In this document: positions 34,594-44,286 of the stretch, piece by piece
Layout: each line of letters starts with the position of its first letter
How positions within the stretch are numbered: the stretch's first letter is position 1
Source: Lumbricus terrestris
Taxonomy: Eukaryota; Annelida; Clitellata; Crassiclitellata; Lumbricidae
Reading direction: 5' to 3'
Assembly: GCA_949752735.1 (NCBI GenBank)
Contig: OX457039.1
Coordinates: 25,479,710 to 25,543,709, forward strand
Length of the DNA stretch: 64,000 nucleotides
Program-made: the position numbers and the translations under genes
The notes under the pieces: model-generated
What the model saw: only the letters and a program-made list of their open reading frames with translations
The model's database searches: none
Told to the model about the DNA's origin: nothing

Positions 34594-36625
34594 GCCACCA
34601 ATCTTGCAACCTTTGCAAGTTCCAGTCGGGGTTATTTCTTCTCAACAGATGTCACCTGATTCAGTGCTTCCAACAACAGTTGATGTAGTTAATCCTCCAC
34701 ATCCAACAGAAGTTACAGTGACTACTCGTTCAACCTCTCTCTCTAACGAAGAGCCTGGTCCCTCAGGAAGTCTTCCTCTCAGCGACGATGCATCTACACC
34801 TTGCCTACCACCATCAGATATGGAGGAGCGTTCACGAAAGCGTAAACGAAATACACAAGGTTGGAAACGAAATGTTAGGCAGCTATCTCGAGCTAATGGA
34901 AAGGAGTATGTTTCGAGGAAAGGGAAACTAGTGGCGGGAAAAAAACCATGTGGGGGTTGCGAAGAAGGATGTCGTTTTAAGTGTGGGGTCATGATTTCGG
35001 AAGATAAGCAAGTGCAATTATGCAACGAGTATTACTCGTTGCAAGACATTCAGTGCAAGTCTCAGTTCCTCTGCAGCGCAGTCACTGAAGTTGCTGTCCG
35101 CAGGCGTAGCATAGATGCTGCAACTGGAGAGGCTGTAAGCACAAAGCGCAAGAAAAGTCGAGAGTATTATTTGATGTCCGATGATGATCGAATGCGTGTC
35201 TGTAGAAACTTCTTTTGCAGTACTCTTGCTATTTCAATCAAGATTGTTAACAGGGCTTTAAAAGGTAAATCAGATACTGGTTTATTTGTTGGAAAAGATG
35301 GTCGGAAAGGAAAGGTTCCTGCAAATAAAACTTCAGATGAGAATATCCAGAAGATCGTCGATCACATAAACAGCTTTCCGCAGGTTGAATCGCATTACAC
35401 TCGCAAAGACTCACGTAAACGGTATTTGGCACCTGATCTTAATATTCAACAGCTTTACCGTTTGTACAGTGAGGATTACTGTCAAAGGCTTGGAGTAGCA
35501 CCTGTTAAGCAAGAAATCTATCGAAGAGTCTTCAATACCCAATTTAATCTTGGCTTCTTTATTCCTAAGAAAGATCAGTGCTCCACTTGTAATAGCTACA
35601 GAAATGCTGTGGATACAGAGAAGACGAACTTGCATGATGCATGGGAAGCACATAAAAGGCGAGAAAAAGAGTCTATGGAGGAGAAGAGTCGCGATAAAGT
35701 AAAAGCTTGCAGTGACCAATCGTATCGAGCCATAACATTTGATCTTGAAGCAGTTCTCTCTACTCCAGATGCAGGTGATTCACAAATATATTATAGAAGG
35801 AAGCTTGCTGTGTACAACTTTACGATACTGGAATCGGCATCCCAACAAGGATTCAATTACATATGGGACGAGACAGAAGGTGGTAGGGGAGCAAATGATA
35901 TAGGGTCCGCCCTTCTGGATTACTTGCGAAAACTTCCAGCAACCGTCACGCACGTCACATCATTCTCAGATACTTGCGGTGGACAAAATCGCAACCAGTT
36001 TATCTGTGCAGTCATGTTGTACGCCATTAGAACATTGCCTTCTCTACAAACTGTTGATCTAAAGTATATGGAGAGTGGCCACTCGTATTTAGATGTAGAT
36101 CTAATGCACTCCCTGATTGAGCGAGCTACAAAGCATCTCAAAATTTATACAACTCGTGATTGGGAAGTGGCGATAGCCGGTGCACGAAAGAAAGCTCCTC
36201 CATTTATCGTTCAGCGAATGATGCACACAGACTTCAGTGACTTGAAGATGCTGGCTTCTACTCTTCTACTAAATCGCAGCAAGAATATGGAGGGGGATAC
36301 GGTGAATTGGCTACGTGTTAAGTGGCTGCGCTTCAGTAAACTTCACCCATTTGTCATTGAGTACAAATACCAGATTAGTGATGAGAATTTCCTTCGCCTC
36401 AACATATCCAGCAAACGCGGCAGGCCAAACACACTGATAGGGGAACTTACACCAGCCTATCTCTCTCGAATCCCAATCTCGACGGCCAAAAAAGCTGACC
36501 TCCTTGCGCTACTGAAGAGCAGAGTAATTCCGGCAGAGCATGCGGTTTTCTACAATGACTTGCCTTCAAATGCTAGAGCTCGAGACTGTCTTTCGGAGCC
36601 CTGTGCTGACGAGGAAGAAGACTGA
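34594..36625 (+). CDS. DDE-like transposase, exon 3 (catalytic region)
   Basis: Joined in phase 2 after acceptor CATGTCATGTAG|, this completes a predicted 915-residue protein with no internal stop. It has basic nuclear-localisation-like segments (RSRKRKRNTQGWKRN), a cysteine cluster (C358, C361, C365, C369), KDQCSTC, and three spaced acidic residues in conserved settings: D622 in ITFDLEAVL, D698 in SDTCGGQNRN, and E748 in HSLIERATKH. I recall this as a large family of invertebrate proteins usually left uncharacterised (often labelled DUF7869; check by search). The D-D-E triad and the surrounding TIRs make a transposase role likely; this is an inference. An ATG at 34553 lies in the preceding intron and is not the start. 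Confidence 0.8.
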
Positions 36626-37358
36626 ATTCAAACTTAATGTTATTTTTTTCTTATCTGAAACTAATGGCTTGAATGCAGAGCATTATTTTATAATTACTGT
36701 TGCATTTTATTGTTTTACTTCTTCAACGTGTGAAATGTGGATAAATTATGGAGGAAGATGCATTTTGGTGCTTCTTGATTTTCATTATAATATTTTTTTC
36801 TTAAATCTTTATTGGATGTTAATTATAATGATAAGTATGACAGCTATGATTATCACATTAATTTGAAGGAAAACTCGGCGTAAGAGTCGCTCATACTTGA
36901 ATTAAATTATTTTTGGTTATTTTCCTGATATTATTAGGAGTTTTTTTGCTTAAAAGAAATTTTAAAATTAAATAATATAATCATGTGGTGCTTAATAAAT
37001 TAACAAATGCTTAAAGGCTAGTTAGAACAGTATTTATTAAGGGTCTTCTAAAACAATTGTCAAAACAGTTGACATGAATTAGTATTTCAGGTGTCCCAGC
37101 ATCAGCGCACAAAAGTCCTAAGTGCATATATTTCCTTACAGTAATTTTACAAAGTCATTTTTTTTTTACAAACAGAATTATTTGTGCAAAAATAAAAATA
37201 CTTGTAACACTGCAATAAGCTCTTCTTTTGGAAAAGTCATTGCAAATCGAATTATTTTGAATAATGAATTTTAGCAACACATAACAAAACTTCAACTTCA
37301 GTTTTCTTAGAATTAAGAAAAGTGCGCTTAGCACCTTTGTGCTTCCAGCCATCGATAT

Positions 37359-37504
37359 GGAGTGGGTCTTCATTAATGTCTAAAGTCAATGTCACATCAC
37401 AGACCACGTAATTTTATATACATGCATGTATGGCCACAGGAAGTGGTCAAGACACGCGCACTAAAGTGTCATCAGTTTCACATTAAGTTTATAAGACTTC
37501 GTCA
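37359..37504. other. Short host spacer between two insertions
   Basis: About 150 bp of host intron DNA separates the DDE transposon from the Polinton. No feature was recognised. Confidence 0.6.
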
Positions 37505-37510
37505 GCTGAC

Positions 37511-37883
37511 AGTAGATAGATTAAGACTATTCTGGAACATTGACCCATAACCATGGTTCAAAAATGTGTCGACCCATAACCATGGTTCAAAAATGTGTCG
37601 ACCCATAACCATGGTTCAAAAATGTGTCGACCCATAACCATGGTTCAAAAATGTGTCGACCCATAACCATGGTTCAAAAATGTGTCGACCCATAACCATG
37701 GTTCAAAAATGTGTCGGCCCATAACCCTGGTTCAAAAAAATTAGGGAATTTCCGCCAGTTTCGATCCGTCATGCACAAACCTAATCCCTGGTTCAAAAAA
37801 TAACCACCCCAGCACGCGCCTATGACTCATCATGCGGGGAATTTCCAGTAGTTTCGATGATGAGTCATAGGGTGATTGGGAAA
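37511..37883. repeat. Polinton left terminal inverted repeat
   Basis: Outermost 30 bp, then about seven copies of a 29-bp unit (CCCATAACCATGGTTCAAAA plus ATGTGTCGA), then a more unique stretch. Near the inner end two inverted TATGACTCATC/GATGAGTCATA arms (37821-37831, 37859-37869) form a palindrome containing AP-1-like TGACTCA sites. The right end mirrors the same order with diverged units. Confidence 0.93.
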
Positions 37884-37933
37884 TAACCATGGTATCGATG
37901 AGTCACTCGATCATAATATTTTTTTTTCTTGTG

Positions 37934-37940
37934 TATATAA
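37934..37940 (+). promoter_or_regulatory. TATA-like box before polymerase gene
   Basis: TATATAA lies 14 bp upstream of the ATG at 37954 and just inside the left terminal repeat. It is a plausible core promoter for the leftmost gene, although the leader would be very short. Confidence 0.4.
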
Positions 37941-37953
37941 AATAACAAAAAAA

Positions 37954-40900
37954 ATGGACTGCACAACTCGACTTAAAGACAAGAAATCCCAATATAAAAT
38001 GGACTACATAACGTATAATCTGAAAGAATTGCGACAAATTCCTAAACAGAGAGGACAAAAAGGATACTCGAAACTACCAAAAGCGGAACTTATCGCGTTC
38101 ATAAAGCATGGAGATCTACTAAACGCTCGGGCACCAGACACCAAGGTTCCAACGCGTACTCCCCGCATGGTACGAGAATTACCAGAAATTACGAAACAGA
38201 GAGGCACGGTACGAGAATTGCGAGAAATTGCAAAACAGAGAGGACAAAGAGGATATTCAAGATTAGGAAAAGCGGAACTTACGGCATTATTGTCTAATCA
38301 TACTTGGAAATTTTTGAAGACGAAAAATCAATCTTTCCCAGATTGGTTGAATAGTGAGATTAGTCAGTTACCACCTCAAATAAAACCACCCATTCATAGG
38401 TTCAAACTTCGTGAAACTGCGACGGCCATCAAAGGGTTTACAAAAAGATACACGATCGAGGGCAACAACAGGGTCGATGTTGAATCTTTTCTCAAGGCTG
38501 TAAGATCGCAGGTAGTTAGGCTGCTAGCGAAAAATCGAGGAGTAAAAGTTCAACTCAATCTCATGTGTGTAATGGAGAAAGTAGACATAAAATCCGGTGA
38601 AATAACAACGGCTGAGCCTAATTTCAAATCAAAGACTGATATTATTTTAGAAGCAACCGATGTGAAGGAAATATATACCAACGCAGTGGATAAAATTAAG
38701 GAGAGCATGGCTAGTTATCAGATGCGGGGTAGCAATTGGCGATTCAAGGCCGTTTTGAAGTTGGATATCGATACAGTGGTATACAAGCCATTGAAAGGTA
38801 GTTCATATATTCAGCTTCCCGAGTATTTGGTAAATAAAAAGGCTATTATTAATATGAAAAACGAAGACGAAGAATGTTTCAAATGGTGTATTACAAGGGC
38901 GTTGAATCCAACTGAAGATAACCCGCATAGAATCACTAAAGACCTGGTAGAACAATCTAAGAAACTCGATTGGAGCGGTATCGTGTTCCCAGTTGCTGCT
39001 GATGCTAATATTATAAATAAGTTTGAACGCCGTAATAACATTAGCGTTAGCGTATTCGGCTTTGAAAAGAGCGTATACCCATTATACATATCGAAGCATG
39101 AAAGTGATACCTGTATAGATCTACTGCTTATTTCCGACGATGAAAAGAAGCATTACTGTTGGATCAAGAACTTTAATAGATTGATGGCGGCACGAACAGA
39201 AAAATCTGTAAATTCGATGCACTATTGTAGAAGATGTTTAATCGGTTACAGAACGAAAGACTCGCTTAAAAAACACATCGAGTACTGTTCGCAACATGAC
39301 GCTCAACGAATAGAACTCCCAAGCCCAGGAACTATGTTGAGTTTTAAAAATTATTATCGAAAAATGCGAGTACCTTTTATTATCTATGCGGATTTCGAAT
39401 CCTTCATTAAACCGATCGATACATGCCAACCCGATCCCAACACGTCTTACACCAATAAATACCAGAAACATTCCCCTAGCTCGTTTTGTTACCACATAAA
39501 ATGTTTCGATGATGACCTATATTCGCAAGCTCCCGTAACATTCCCAGCGAAGAGCGAAGACGATGATGTAGCGCAGATATTTATTGATAGTCTTATAGTG
39601 GATATAAAAGATATTTATAATCGATTTAAATTCCCAAAGAAAATGATATTTGGAAAGGACGACAAGGAGCTATTCAACTCGGCTACTGTTTGTCATATAT
39701 GCGGGGGTGAGTTCTTTGTTGATGATGATAATGACAATAACATGCGAGTAAGAGACCACTGCCATCTTACTGGTAAATTCAGAGGCGCTGCTCATAAGAT
39801 TTGTAATCTAAAGTATAGAGTCCCCAAGTTTTTCCCAGTAGTATTCCATAATCTAACCGGCTACGATAGCCATCTATTCGTGAAGAAATTACGGGGTGGT
39901 AATAATGAACAGATTAAATGCATCCCCTGCAACGAAGAAAAGTATATCTCATTTAGCAGAGAGATCGTAGTCGATAAGTTTATTAACAAAGAAGGGAAAG
40001 AGAAAGTGGTCAAGCGTGAATTACGTTTCATCGATAGTTTTAGATTCATGCCAGCGAGCCTCGACGCCTTATCGAAGAACCTAAGCAAAGACCAGTGTAA
40101 AAATATAAGCAAGTACTACTCCGGCAATCAGCTCGATCTCTTGCTGAGAAAAGGGGTGTATCCGTACGACCACGTTTGCTCCATCGATCAACTGAATGAA
40201 ACAGAACTACCACCAAAGTCAGCATTCTATTCGAAACTAAACGACTCAGGCATCAGTGATGAAGACTACTACCACGCACAGGTGGTATGGAATGAATTCG
40301 GTTTTAAAACATTCAGAGAATATCATGACTTGTACAATCTTTCGGATGTTCTCCTACTCGCCGATGTCTTTGAAAACTTTAGAGACGTTTGTATGAAGAA
40401 CTACAACCTAGATCCCGCCTGGTATTACACTTCACCTGGTCTAGCATGGGATGCCTCATTAAAGTTGACTGGAGTAAAGTTAGAATTATTGAGCGATTAC
40501 GATATGATACTAATGGTCAAGCAAGGGATAAGAGGTGGTGTTAGCACAATTTCACATCGTTATGGGCAAGCAAACAATAAGTACTTGCAAACGTTTGACG
40601 ATAGCAAACCTTCAACATTTATAACCTATTTAGACGCTAACAACTTGTACGGGTGGGCAATGTGTAAGAAACTACCAACTCACGGTTTCAAATGGATGGG
40701 AAATGATGAGCTAAACGCATGGAGATCGATACCGTGTATATTGGAGGTGGACTTGGAATATTCGAAAGATTTACACGATCTTCACAACGATTACCCTCTC
40801 GCCCCTGAGAATATCACGCCCGAATCTTCAACGGTTCCTAAACTCATCCCAAACCTGAATGACAAAGTAAAGTACATAACCCATTATGAAAATTTGAAGC

Positions 40901-41835
40901 AGTATGAAAGCCTAGGTTTGAAGATTACCAAAATTCATCGAGGAATTAAATTTGAAGAAAGCACCTGGTTGAAAAAATATATCGACCTAAATACTAACCT
41001 GAGGACCAAAGCAACCAATGATTTCGAGAAAGACTTTTTTAAACTTATGAACAATAGCGTGTTTGGTAAGACTTGTGAAAATATAGAGGCCCGCGTAGAT
41101 ATAAAATTAGTTTCAAGCGAGAAGCAAGCTATAAAACTAGCAGCGAAAACGAGTTATGACACTCGGACTATTTTTGACGAAAATTTAATTGCCATTCACA
41201 TGAAAAAGACTTCGTTGCTCTATAACAAGCCGATATATCTCGGTATGTGCATCCTAGACTTGAGTAAAACGCTCATGTATGATTTTCATTATAATTACAT
41301 CAAGGACAAGTATGGAGATAGAGCTAAACTGTTATTCACCGATACGGATTCGTTAGCCTATGAAATAAGAACCGATGATTTCTATGCCGATATAGCACCT
41401 GATGTTCGAAGCATGTTCGATACGTCGGACTATCCAAAGGACCACCCATCCGGAATTGAAACTGGAGTGAACAAGAAAGTGATCGGTTTGTTTAAGGACG
41501 AAGCTTCAGGTAAACAGATCGAAGAATTTGTGGGACTTAGATCCAAGTTGTATTCGTTGTATTCGTATAAGATGGCCGGTGTAGACCATAAAAAATGCAA
41601 GGGCGTTAAGAAAAACGTTGTTAAGAAATCAATTACTCATGAAGACTACAAAGATTGCTTATTCACCAAACGAGAACAATCGAGAAAAATGAACGTCATC
41701 AGATCCCATCTTCACGATATCTATACAGAAGAGGTAAACAAAGTGGCGCTATCAGCTGACGACGATAAAAGAGTCATAATGAAGGATGGCATTCACACTT
41801 TAGCATATGGTCACTATTTATTGAAATCTACTTAA
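37954..41835 (+). CDS. Protein-primed family B DNA polymerase (pPolB)
   Basis: A 1,293-residue protein that would replicate the element from its termini by protein priming. The N-terminus has SAP/Rho-N-like modules: NLKELRQIPKQRGQKGYSKL near residue 22, a shortened copy, and VRELREIAKQRGQRGYSRLG near residue 85. A C2HC-type finger follows (YCRRCLIGYRTKDSLKKHIE). Exonuclease motifs are D480/E482 (YADFESF), D638 (NLTGYDSHLF) and Y794/D798. A Cys/His segment (CHICGG, then RDHCHLTGKFRGAAH), resembling an endonuclease VII-like knuckle, sits between ExoI and ExoII, as is usual in this family. Polymerase motifs are A (D894, YLDANNLYG), B (from K1030, KLMNNSVFGK) and C (D1130/D1132, FTDTDS). All catalytic residues are present. 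An in-frame ATG at 37876 lies inside the terminal repeat, so the start at 37954 is preferred. Confidence 0.96.
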   Translation: MDCTTRLKDKKSQYKMDYITYNLKELRQIPKQRGQKGYSKLPKAELIAFIKHGDLLNARAPDTKVPTRTPRMVRELPEITKQRGTVRELREIAKQRGQRGYSRLGKAELTALLSNHTWKFLKTKNQSFPDWLNSEISQLPPQIKPPIHRFKLRETATAIKGFTKRYTIEGNNRVDVESFLKAVRSQVVRLLAKNRGVKVQLNLMCVMEKVDIKSGEITTAEPNFKSKTDIILEATDVKEIYTNAVDKIKESMASYQMRGSNWRFKAVLKLDIDTVVYKPLKGSSYIQLPEYLVNKKAIINMKNEDEECFKWCITRALNPTEDNPHRITKDLVEQSKKLDWSGIVFPVAADANIINKFERRNNISVSVFGFEKSVYPLYISKHESDTCIDLLLISDDEKKHYCWIKNFNRLMAARTEKSVNSMHYCRRCLIGYRTKDSLKKHIEYCSQHDAQRIELPSPGTMLSFKNYYRKMRVPFIIYADFESFIKPIDTCQPDPNTSYTNKYQKHSPSSFCYHIKCFDDDLYSQAPVTFPAKSEDDDVAQIFIDSLIVDIKDIYNRFKFPKKMIFGKDDKELFNSATVCHICGGEFFVDDDNDNNMRVRDHCHLTGKFRGAAHKICNLKYRVPKFFPVVFHNLTGYDSHLFVKKLRGGNNEQIKCIPCNEEKYISFSREIVVDKFINKEGKEKVVKRELRFIDSFRFMPASLDALSKNLSKDQCKNISKYYSGNQLDLLLRKGVYPYDHVCSIDQLNETELPPKSAFYSKLNDSGISDEDYYHAQVVWNEFGFKTFREYHDLYNLSDVLLLADVFENFRDVCMKNYNLDPAWYYTSPGLAWDASLKLTGVKLELLSDYDMILMVKQGIRGGVSTISHRYGQANNKYLQTFDDSKPSTFITYLDANNLYGWAMCKKLPTHGFKWMGNDELNAWRSIPCILEVDLEYSKDLHDLHNDYPLAPENITPESSTVPKLIPNLNDKVKYITHYENLKQYESLGLKITKIHRGIKFEESTWLKKYIDLNTNLRTKATNDFEKDFFKLMNNSVFGKTCENIEARVDIKLVSSEKQAIKLAAKTSYDTRTIFDENLIAIHMKKTSLLYNKPIYLGMCILDLSKTLMYDFHYNYIKDKYGDRAKLLFTDTDSLAYEIRTDDFYADIAPDVRSMFDTSDYPKDHPSGIETGVNKKVIGLFKDEASGKQIEEFVGLRSKLYSLYSYKMAGVDHKKCKGVKKNVVKKSITHEDYKDCLFTKREQSRKMNVIRSHLHDIYTEEVNKVALSADDDKRVIMKDGIHTLAYGHYLLKST

Positions 41836-41855
41836 GAAAAAAATCCTAATATAAA

Positions 41856-42362
41856 ATGACAGACTTAAAATTATGCAACAATTGTAAATTGGAAAAAAGC
41901 TTAGCTGAATTTTACAAAAACGAACGTAATAAGAGCGGCTATTTTGCTTCTTGTAAAACGTGTGTCATTATCAAAACGAAGAAACTTACACAAAAATACT
42001 CGGAGCTTGAAGTGAGGGAAACAAAAAACAAAAAAGTTTGCTGCTGCTGTAAGATTGAAAAAAGTTTGGATGAATTTCATAAAGATAAAAGACGAAAGAG
42101 CGGAAGTTCCCCGAGCTGCAAAATGTGTCATAATACCAAAGCAAAGGAACGTGGACATAAATATGCAATGCTAGAGAACAGAGAAACAAAGGAAAGAAAA
42201 GTGTGCAGCCGATGCAAAATAGAGAAGAACATATCGGAATACGATAAAAATCGATTCCAAAAAGACGGATGGGCGAATGAGTGCAAGAATTGTAGACATA
42301 ATTATTATCTAGCCTGTATAGAAGCTCGAAAGCTCATTACTTTTTTGAAACATTTAGATTAA
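41856..42362 (+). CDS. Triple zinc-cluster protein
   Basis: This 168-residue protein consists of three tandem modules of about 45-50 residues, each C-x2-C...K-x-E-K-S/N...F/Y-x-K...C-x2-C. Examples are LCNNCKLEKSLAEFYKNER and VCCCCKIEKSLDEFHKDKR. The pattern matches small Cys-rich modules found in many large DNA viruses and in some HNH/endonuclease VII-like proteins. No HNH catalytic histidines are obvious, so a zinc-binding nucleic-acid or protein adaptor is the safer reading. It starts 20 bp after the polymerase stop with the element-wide TATAAAATG start context, and lies 8 bp before the protease gene. Confidence 0.8.
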   Translation: MTDLKLCNNCKLEKSLAEFYKNERNKSGYFASCKTCVIIKTKKLTQKYSELEVRETKNKKVCCCCKIEKSLDEFHKDKRRKSGSSPSCKMCHNTKAKERGHKYAMLENRETKERKVCSRCKIEKNISEYDKNRFQKDGWANECKNCRHNYYLACIEARKLITFLKHLD

Positions 42363-42370
42363 ATATAAAA

Positions 42371-42805
42371 ATGAGCTTTGAGACAAACAAAGAAATAAAT
42401 GTCGAAGGCGTAGTTCTTCCTAATTCTCCACTTTCCAACATACAGCTAATCGATGCCGCGAAAAAACTAAACATAAAAAACTTCAGAGGCGTATTTCTCA
42501 GAGACGAGCTACCGAAGAAACCTAACCGAAATGAGTGCGGGATACTAAACTTGGACGACTCGCAAGGAAGAGGGACCCATTGGTGCTGTTTTTTAAAGAA
42601 TGGCAAGGATAAAATATATTTTGACAGCTACGGCCTACCCCCTCCTACCGAATTGTTAAAGTATTTACGCAGCCCCGTCTACTACAACAGCGAACGCGTT
42701 CAACCAGATAATGAAGTCTTTTGCGGCCATTTATGCCTATACGTCCTAAAAAAGACTGTGTCGGACGGTTGTAAATTTCAGGAAGTTATAAATAATTTAT
42801 ACTAA
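42371..42805 (+). CDS. Adenain-like cysteine protease (PRO)
   Basis: A 144-residue protein with the catalytic arrangement of the adenovirus-type maturation protease: H70 (GTHWCC), D85 (YFDSYG), Q111 and nucleophile C118 (FCGHLCLYVL). The full order His-Asp-Gln-Cys is preserved and the size fits the compact Polinton proteases. It is expected to process capsid and minor virion proteins during assembly, by analogy. The gene follows the zinc-cluster gene after 8 bp and precedes the first fibre-like gene after 4 bp. Confidence 0.93.
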   Translation: MSFETNKEINVEGVVLPNSPLSNIQLIDAAKKLNIKNFRGVFLRDELPKKPNRNECGILNLDDSQGRGTHWCCFLKNGKDKIYFDSYGLPPPTELLKYLRSPVYYNSERVQPDNEVFCGHLCLYVLKKTVSDGCKFQEVINNLY

Positions 42806-42809
42806 TAAA

Positions 42810-43556
42810 ATGCCTGTTAACATATTTGGACAAATGGATAACGGATCAGCGCCACGAGTAGTAGCAGGTGGCGTCACATTAACTCAGGCAAACAGTACTT
42901 TTCTAAGGGTAGATGGAGCAAACCCTGTTACAGGAGATCTAGATATGAATGGTCGCGTGATAAAAGGTCTCCCTACAACGAGTACTCCGGAAGCGGGAAT
43001 GGATGAGGCTCTAAGTCGGGGGCAAGCTATAGATTTGATAACGAATCACGATAATGTACCGTCGAACGACAATCATTTGACTAATAAGAAATACGTCGAT
43101 GCAACGGCTGAAAAATATGTCGACACGAAAGCAATCGGACCCGCGATTAGCATGTACACGGCAACTACGCAAGCCATAAGTGCCAATACATACACAAAAG
43201 TTTCCTTCGATATAGCAAGATTCGAAAGAGATATCTACCATCGCGTAGGATGGAATAAGATCTCTCCTGATAAAGCCGGCTGCTATATCGTTTCAACGCA
43301 CATAGAATTTCGTTTATTAGGTGCTGTTACTTTATTCAGTGCTGATACTTCGGGTTACGTTTACCTGTATAAAAATGGAGGGGTGCATATGCAAATTGCG
43401 GGCGGAGAGGGTGCGTCAAATGCCGATGCTATCAATGCAACAGGTTGTACTATAATTTATCTAACTGAAAACGATTACCTCGAGATAGGTGTTTATTCAA
43501 CCGCCGATGTAGGTATAGTAGCTAAGGACTTTTCCATCGCATTCTTACGACCATAA
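42810..43556 (+). CDS. Fibre-like protein 1
   Basis: This 248-residue protein is paralogous to the next gene. Both begin MPV-x-IFG-x-MD-x-GSAPRVVAGG and continue with TFLR-x-DGA, then a shaft-like region with repeated T-G-x-x-x-M/L-x-x-x-x-I and NKKYVDA-type motifs common in phage and virus tail fibres. The C-terminal half (from about 110) resembles a compact beta-sandwich of the C1q/TNF or fibre-head type and ends FSIAFLRP. I infer a trimeric virion spike or attachment fibre. No catalytic motif is seen. Confidence 0.7.
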   Translation: MPVNIFGQMDNGSAPRVVAGGVTLTQANSTFLRVDGANPVTGDLDMNGRVIKGLPTTSTPEAGMDEALSRGQAIDLITNHDNVPSNDNHLTNKKYVDATAEKYVDTKAIGPAISMYTATTQAISANTYTKVSFDIARFERDIYHRVGWNKISPDKAGCYIVSTHIEFRLLGAVTLFSADTSGYVYLYKNGGVHMQIAGGEGASNADAINATGCTIIYLTENDYLEIGVYSTADVGIVAKDFSIAFLRP

Positions 43557-43610
43557 CTAATTTTTTTAGCGAAGACGGAGTTTTTGTACTAAAAATATTA
43601 GGATAATAAA

Positions 43611-44249
43611 ATGCCTGTTGATATTTTTGGACGAATGGATGGTGGATCAGCGCCACGAGTAGTAGCTGGGGGTATCACATTATCCCAAGTCAACAATACT
43701 TTTCTAAGACGAGATGGAGCGACCGCCGCGACGGGAAATATCGACTTGGGTTCTAACAAGCTAATTAATGTAGCGGATCCTACCGATCTTCAAGACGTGG
43801 CCACTAAGAATTACGTCGATGGTAAATTACCTTCTTCCGATACGACCGCATTTGGCCCGGCGTTTAGTGTTTACGCCCTCGCTGCTCAGGCTATCCCAGC
43901 TAACGTTACGACGCAAGTAAAATTTCCGACAGTAAAATTCGATCCGGACAATTGTCTCGTCAATTCGAATCGTTTCTTTCCTCAGAAAGCCGGATGTTAT
44001 ATGGTTACGGCGTATGTGGAATTTCGTAACAATAGTGCTGGAATTTCCTGTAATGTTGGCTTGTACAAAAGTGGGGGACTTTACACGTTGATTGCCGGTG
44101 GTGGAGGTACGGCTGCAGTGCGTAGAGGTGTAACGGGTACAACCCTAGTTCGATTAACTAATACCGATTATCTCGAGATATTTGTTACTTCGACTGTTAA
44201 TGAAAATATTATGGTTCGAGATTTTTCAGCGGCGTACTTACGGCCCTAA
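43611..44249 (+). CDS. Fibre-like protein 2
   Basis: The 212-residue paralogue of the preceding protein. N-termini (MPVDIFGRMDGGSAPRVVAG) and C-terminal ends (RDFSAAYLRP) are strongly alike. The middle is diverged and shorter (ATGNIDLGSNKLINVADPTD, then ATKNYVDGKL). The intergenic 54 bp and the TAATAAAATG start context are also shared, pointing to tandem duplication. Two fibres with different heads would suggest two receptors or alternative attachment; that is an inference. It converges on the major capsid gene with a 37-bp gap. Confidence 0.7.
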   Translation: MPVDIFGRMDGGSAPRVVAGGITLSQVNNTFLRRDGATAATGNIDLGSNKLINVADPTDLQDVATKNYVDGKLPSSDTTAFGPAFSVYALAAQAIPANVTTQVKFPTVKFDPDNCLVNSNRFFPQKAGCYMVTAYVEFRNNSAGISCNVGLYKSGGLYTLIAGGGGTAAVRRGVTGTTLVRLTNTDYLEIFVTSTVNENIMVRDFSAAYLRP

Positions 44250-44286
44250 ATTCGAAACCACATTTAGTTTTGAATTTACAATTTTT

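Larger units (their letters stand above)
32796..37358 (+). mobile_element. Apparently complete DNA transposon with 41-bp perfect TIRs
   Basis: The 41 bp at 32796-32836 (starting ATATCGATGGCTGGAAGCAC) recur exactly inverted at 37318-37358. ATAT could itself be a 4-bp target duplication, in which case the TIR starts CGATGGCTGG; the sequence cannot decide. Subterminal copies of the TIR core GCACAAAGGTRCTAA lie near 32889, 33002 (inverted) and 37105, plausible transposase-binding sites. One intact three-exon gene fills the interior. Exact TIRs and an open gene indicate a recent insertion that may still be mobile. Confidence 0.93.

Noticed and set aside
37876..37953. Upstream ATG as start of the Polinton polymerase
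   Set aside because: It overlaps the terminal inverted repeat and lies before the TATA-like box. The ATG at 37954 fits better.
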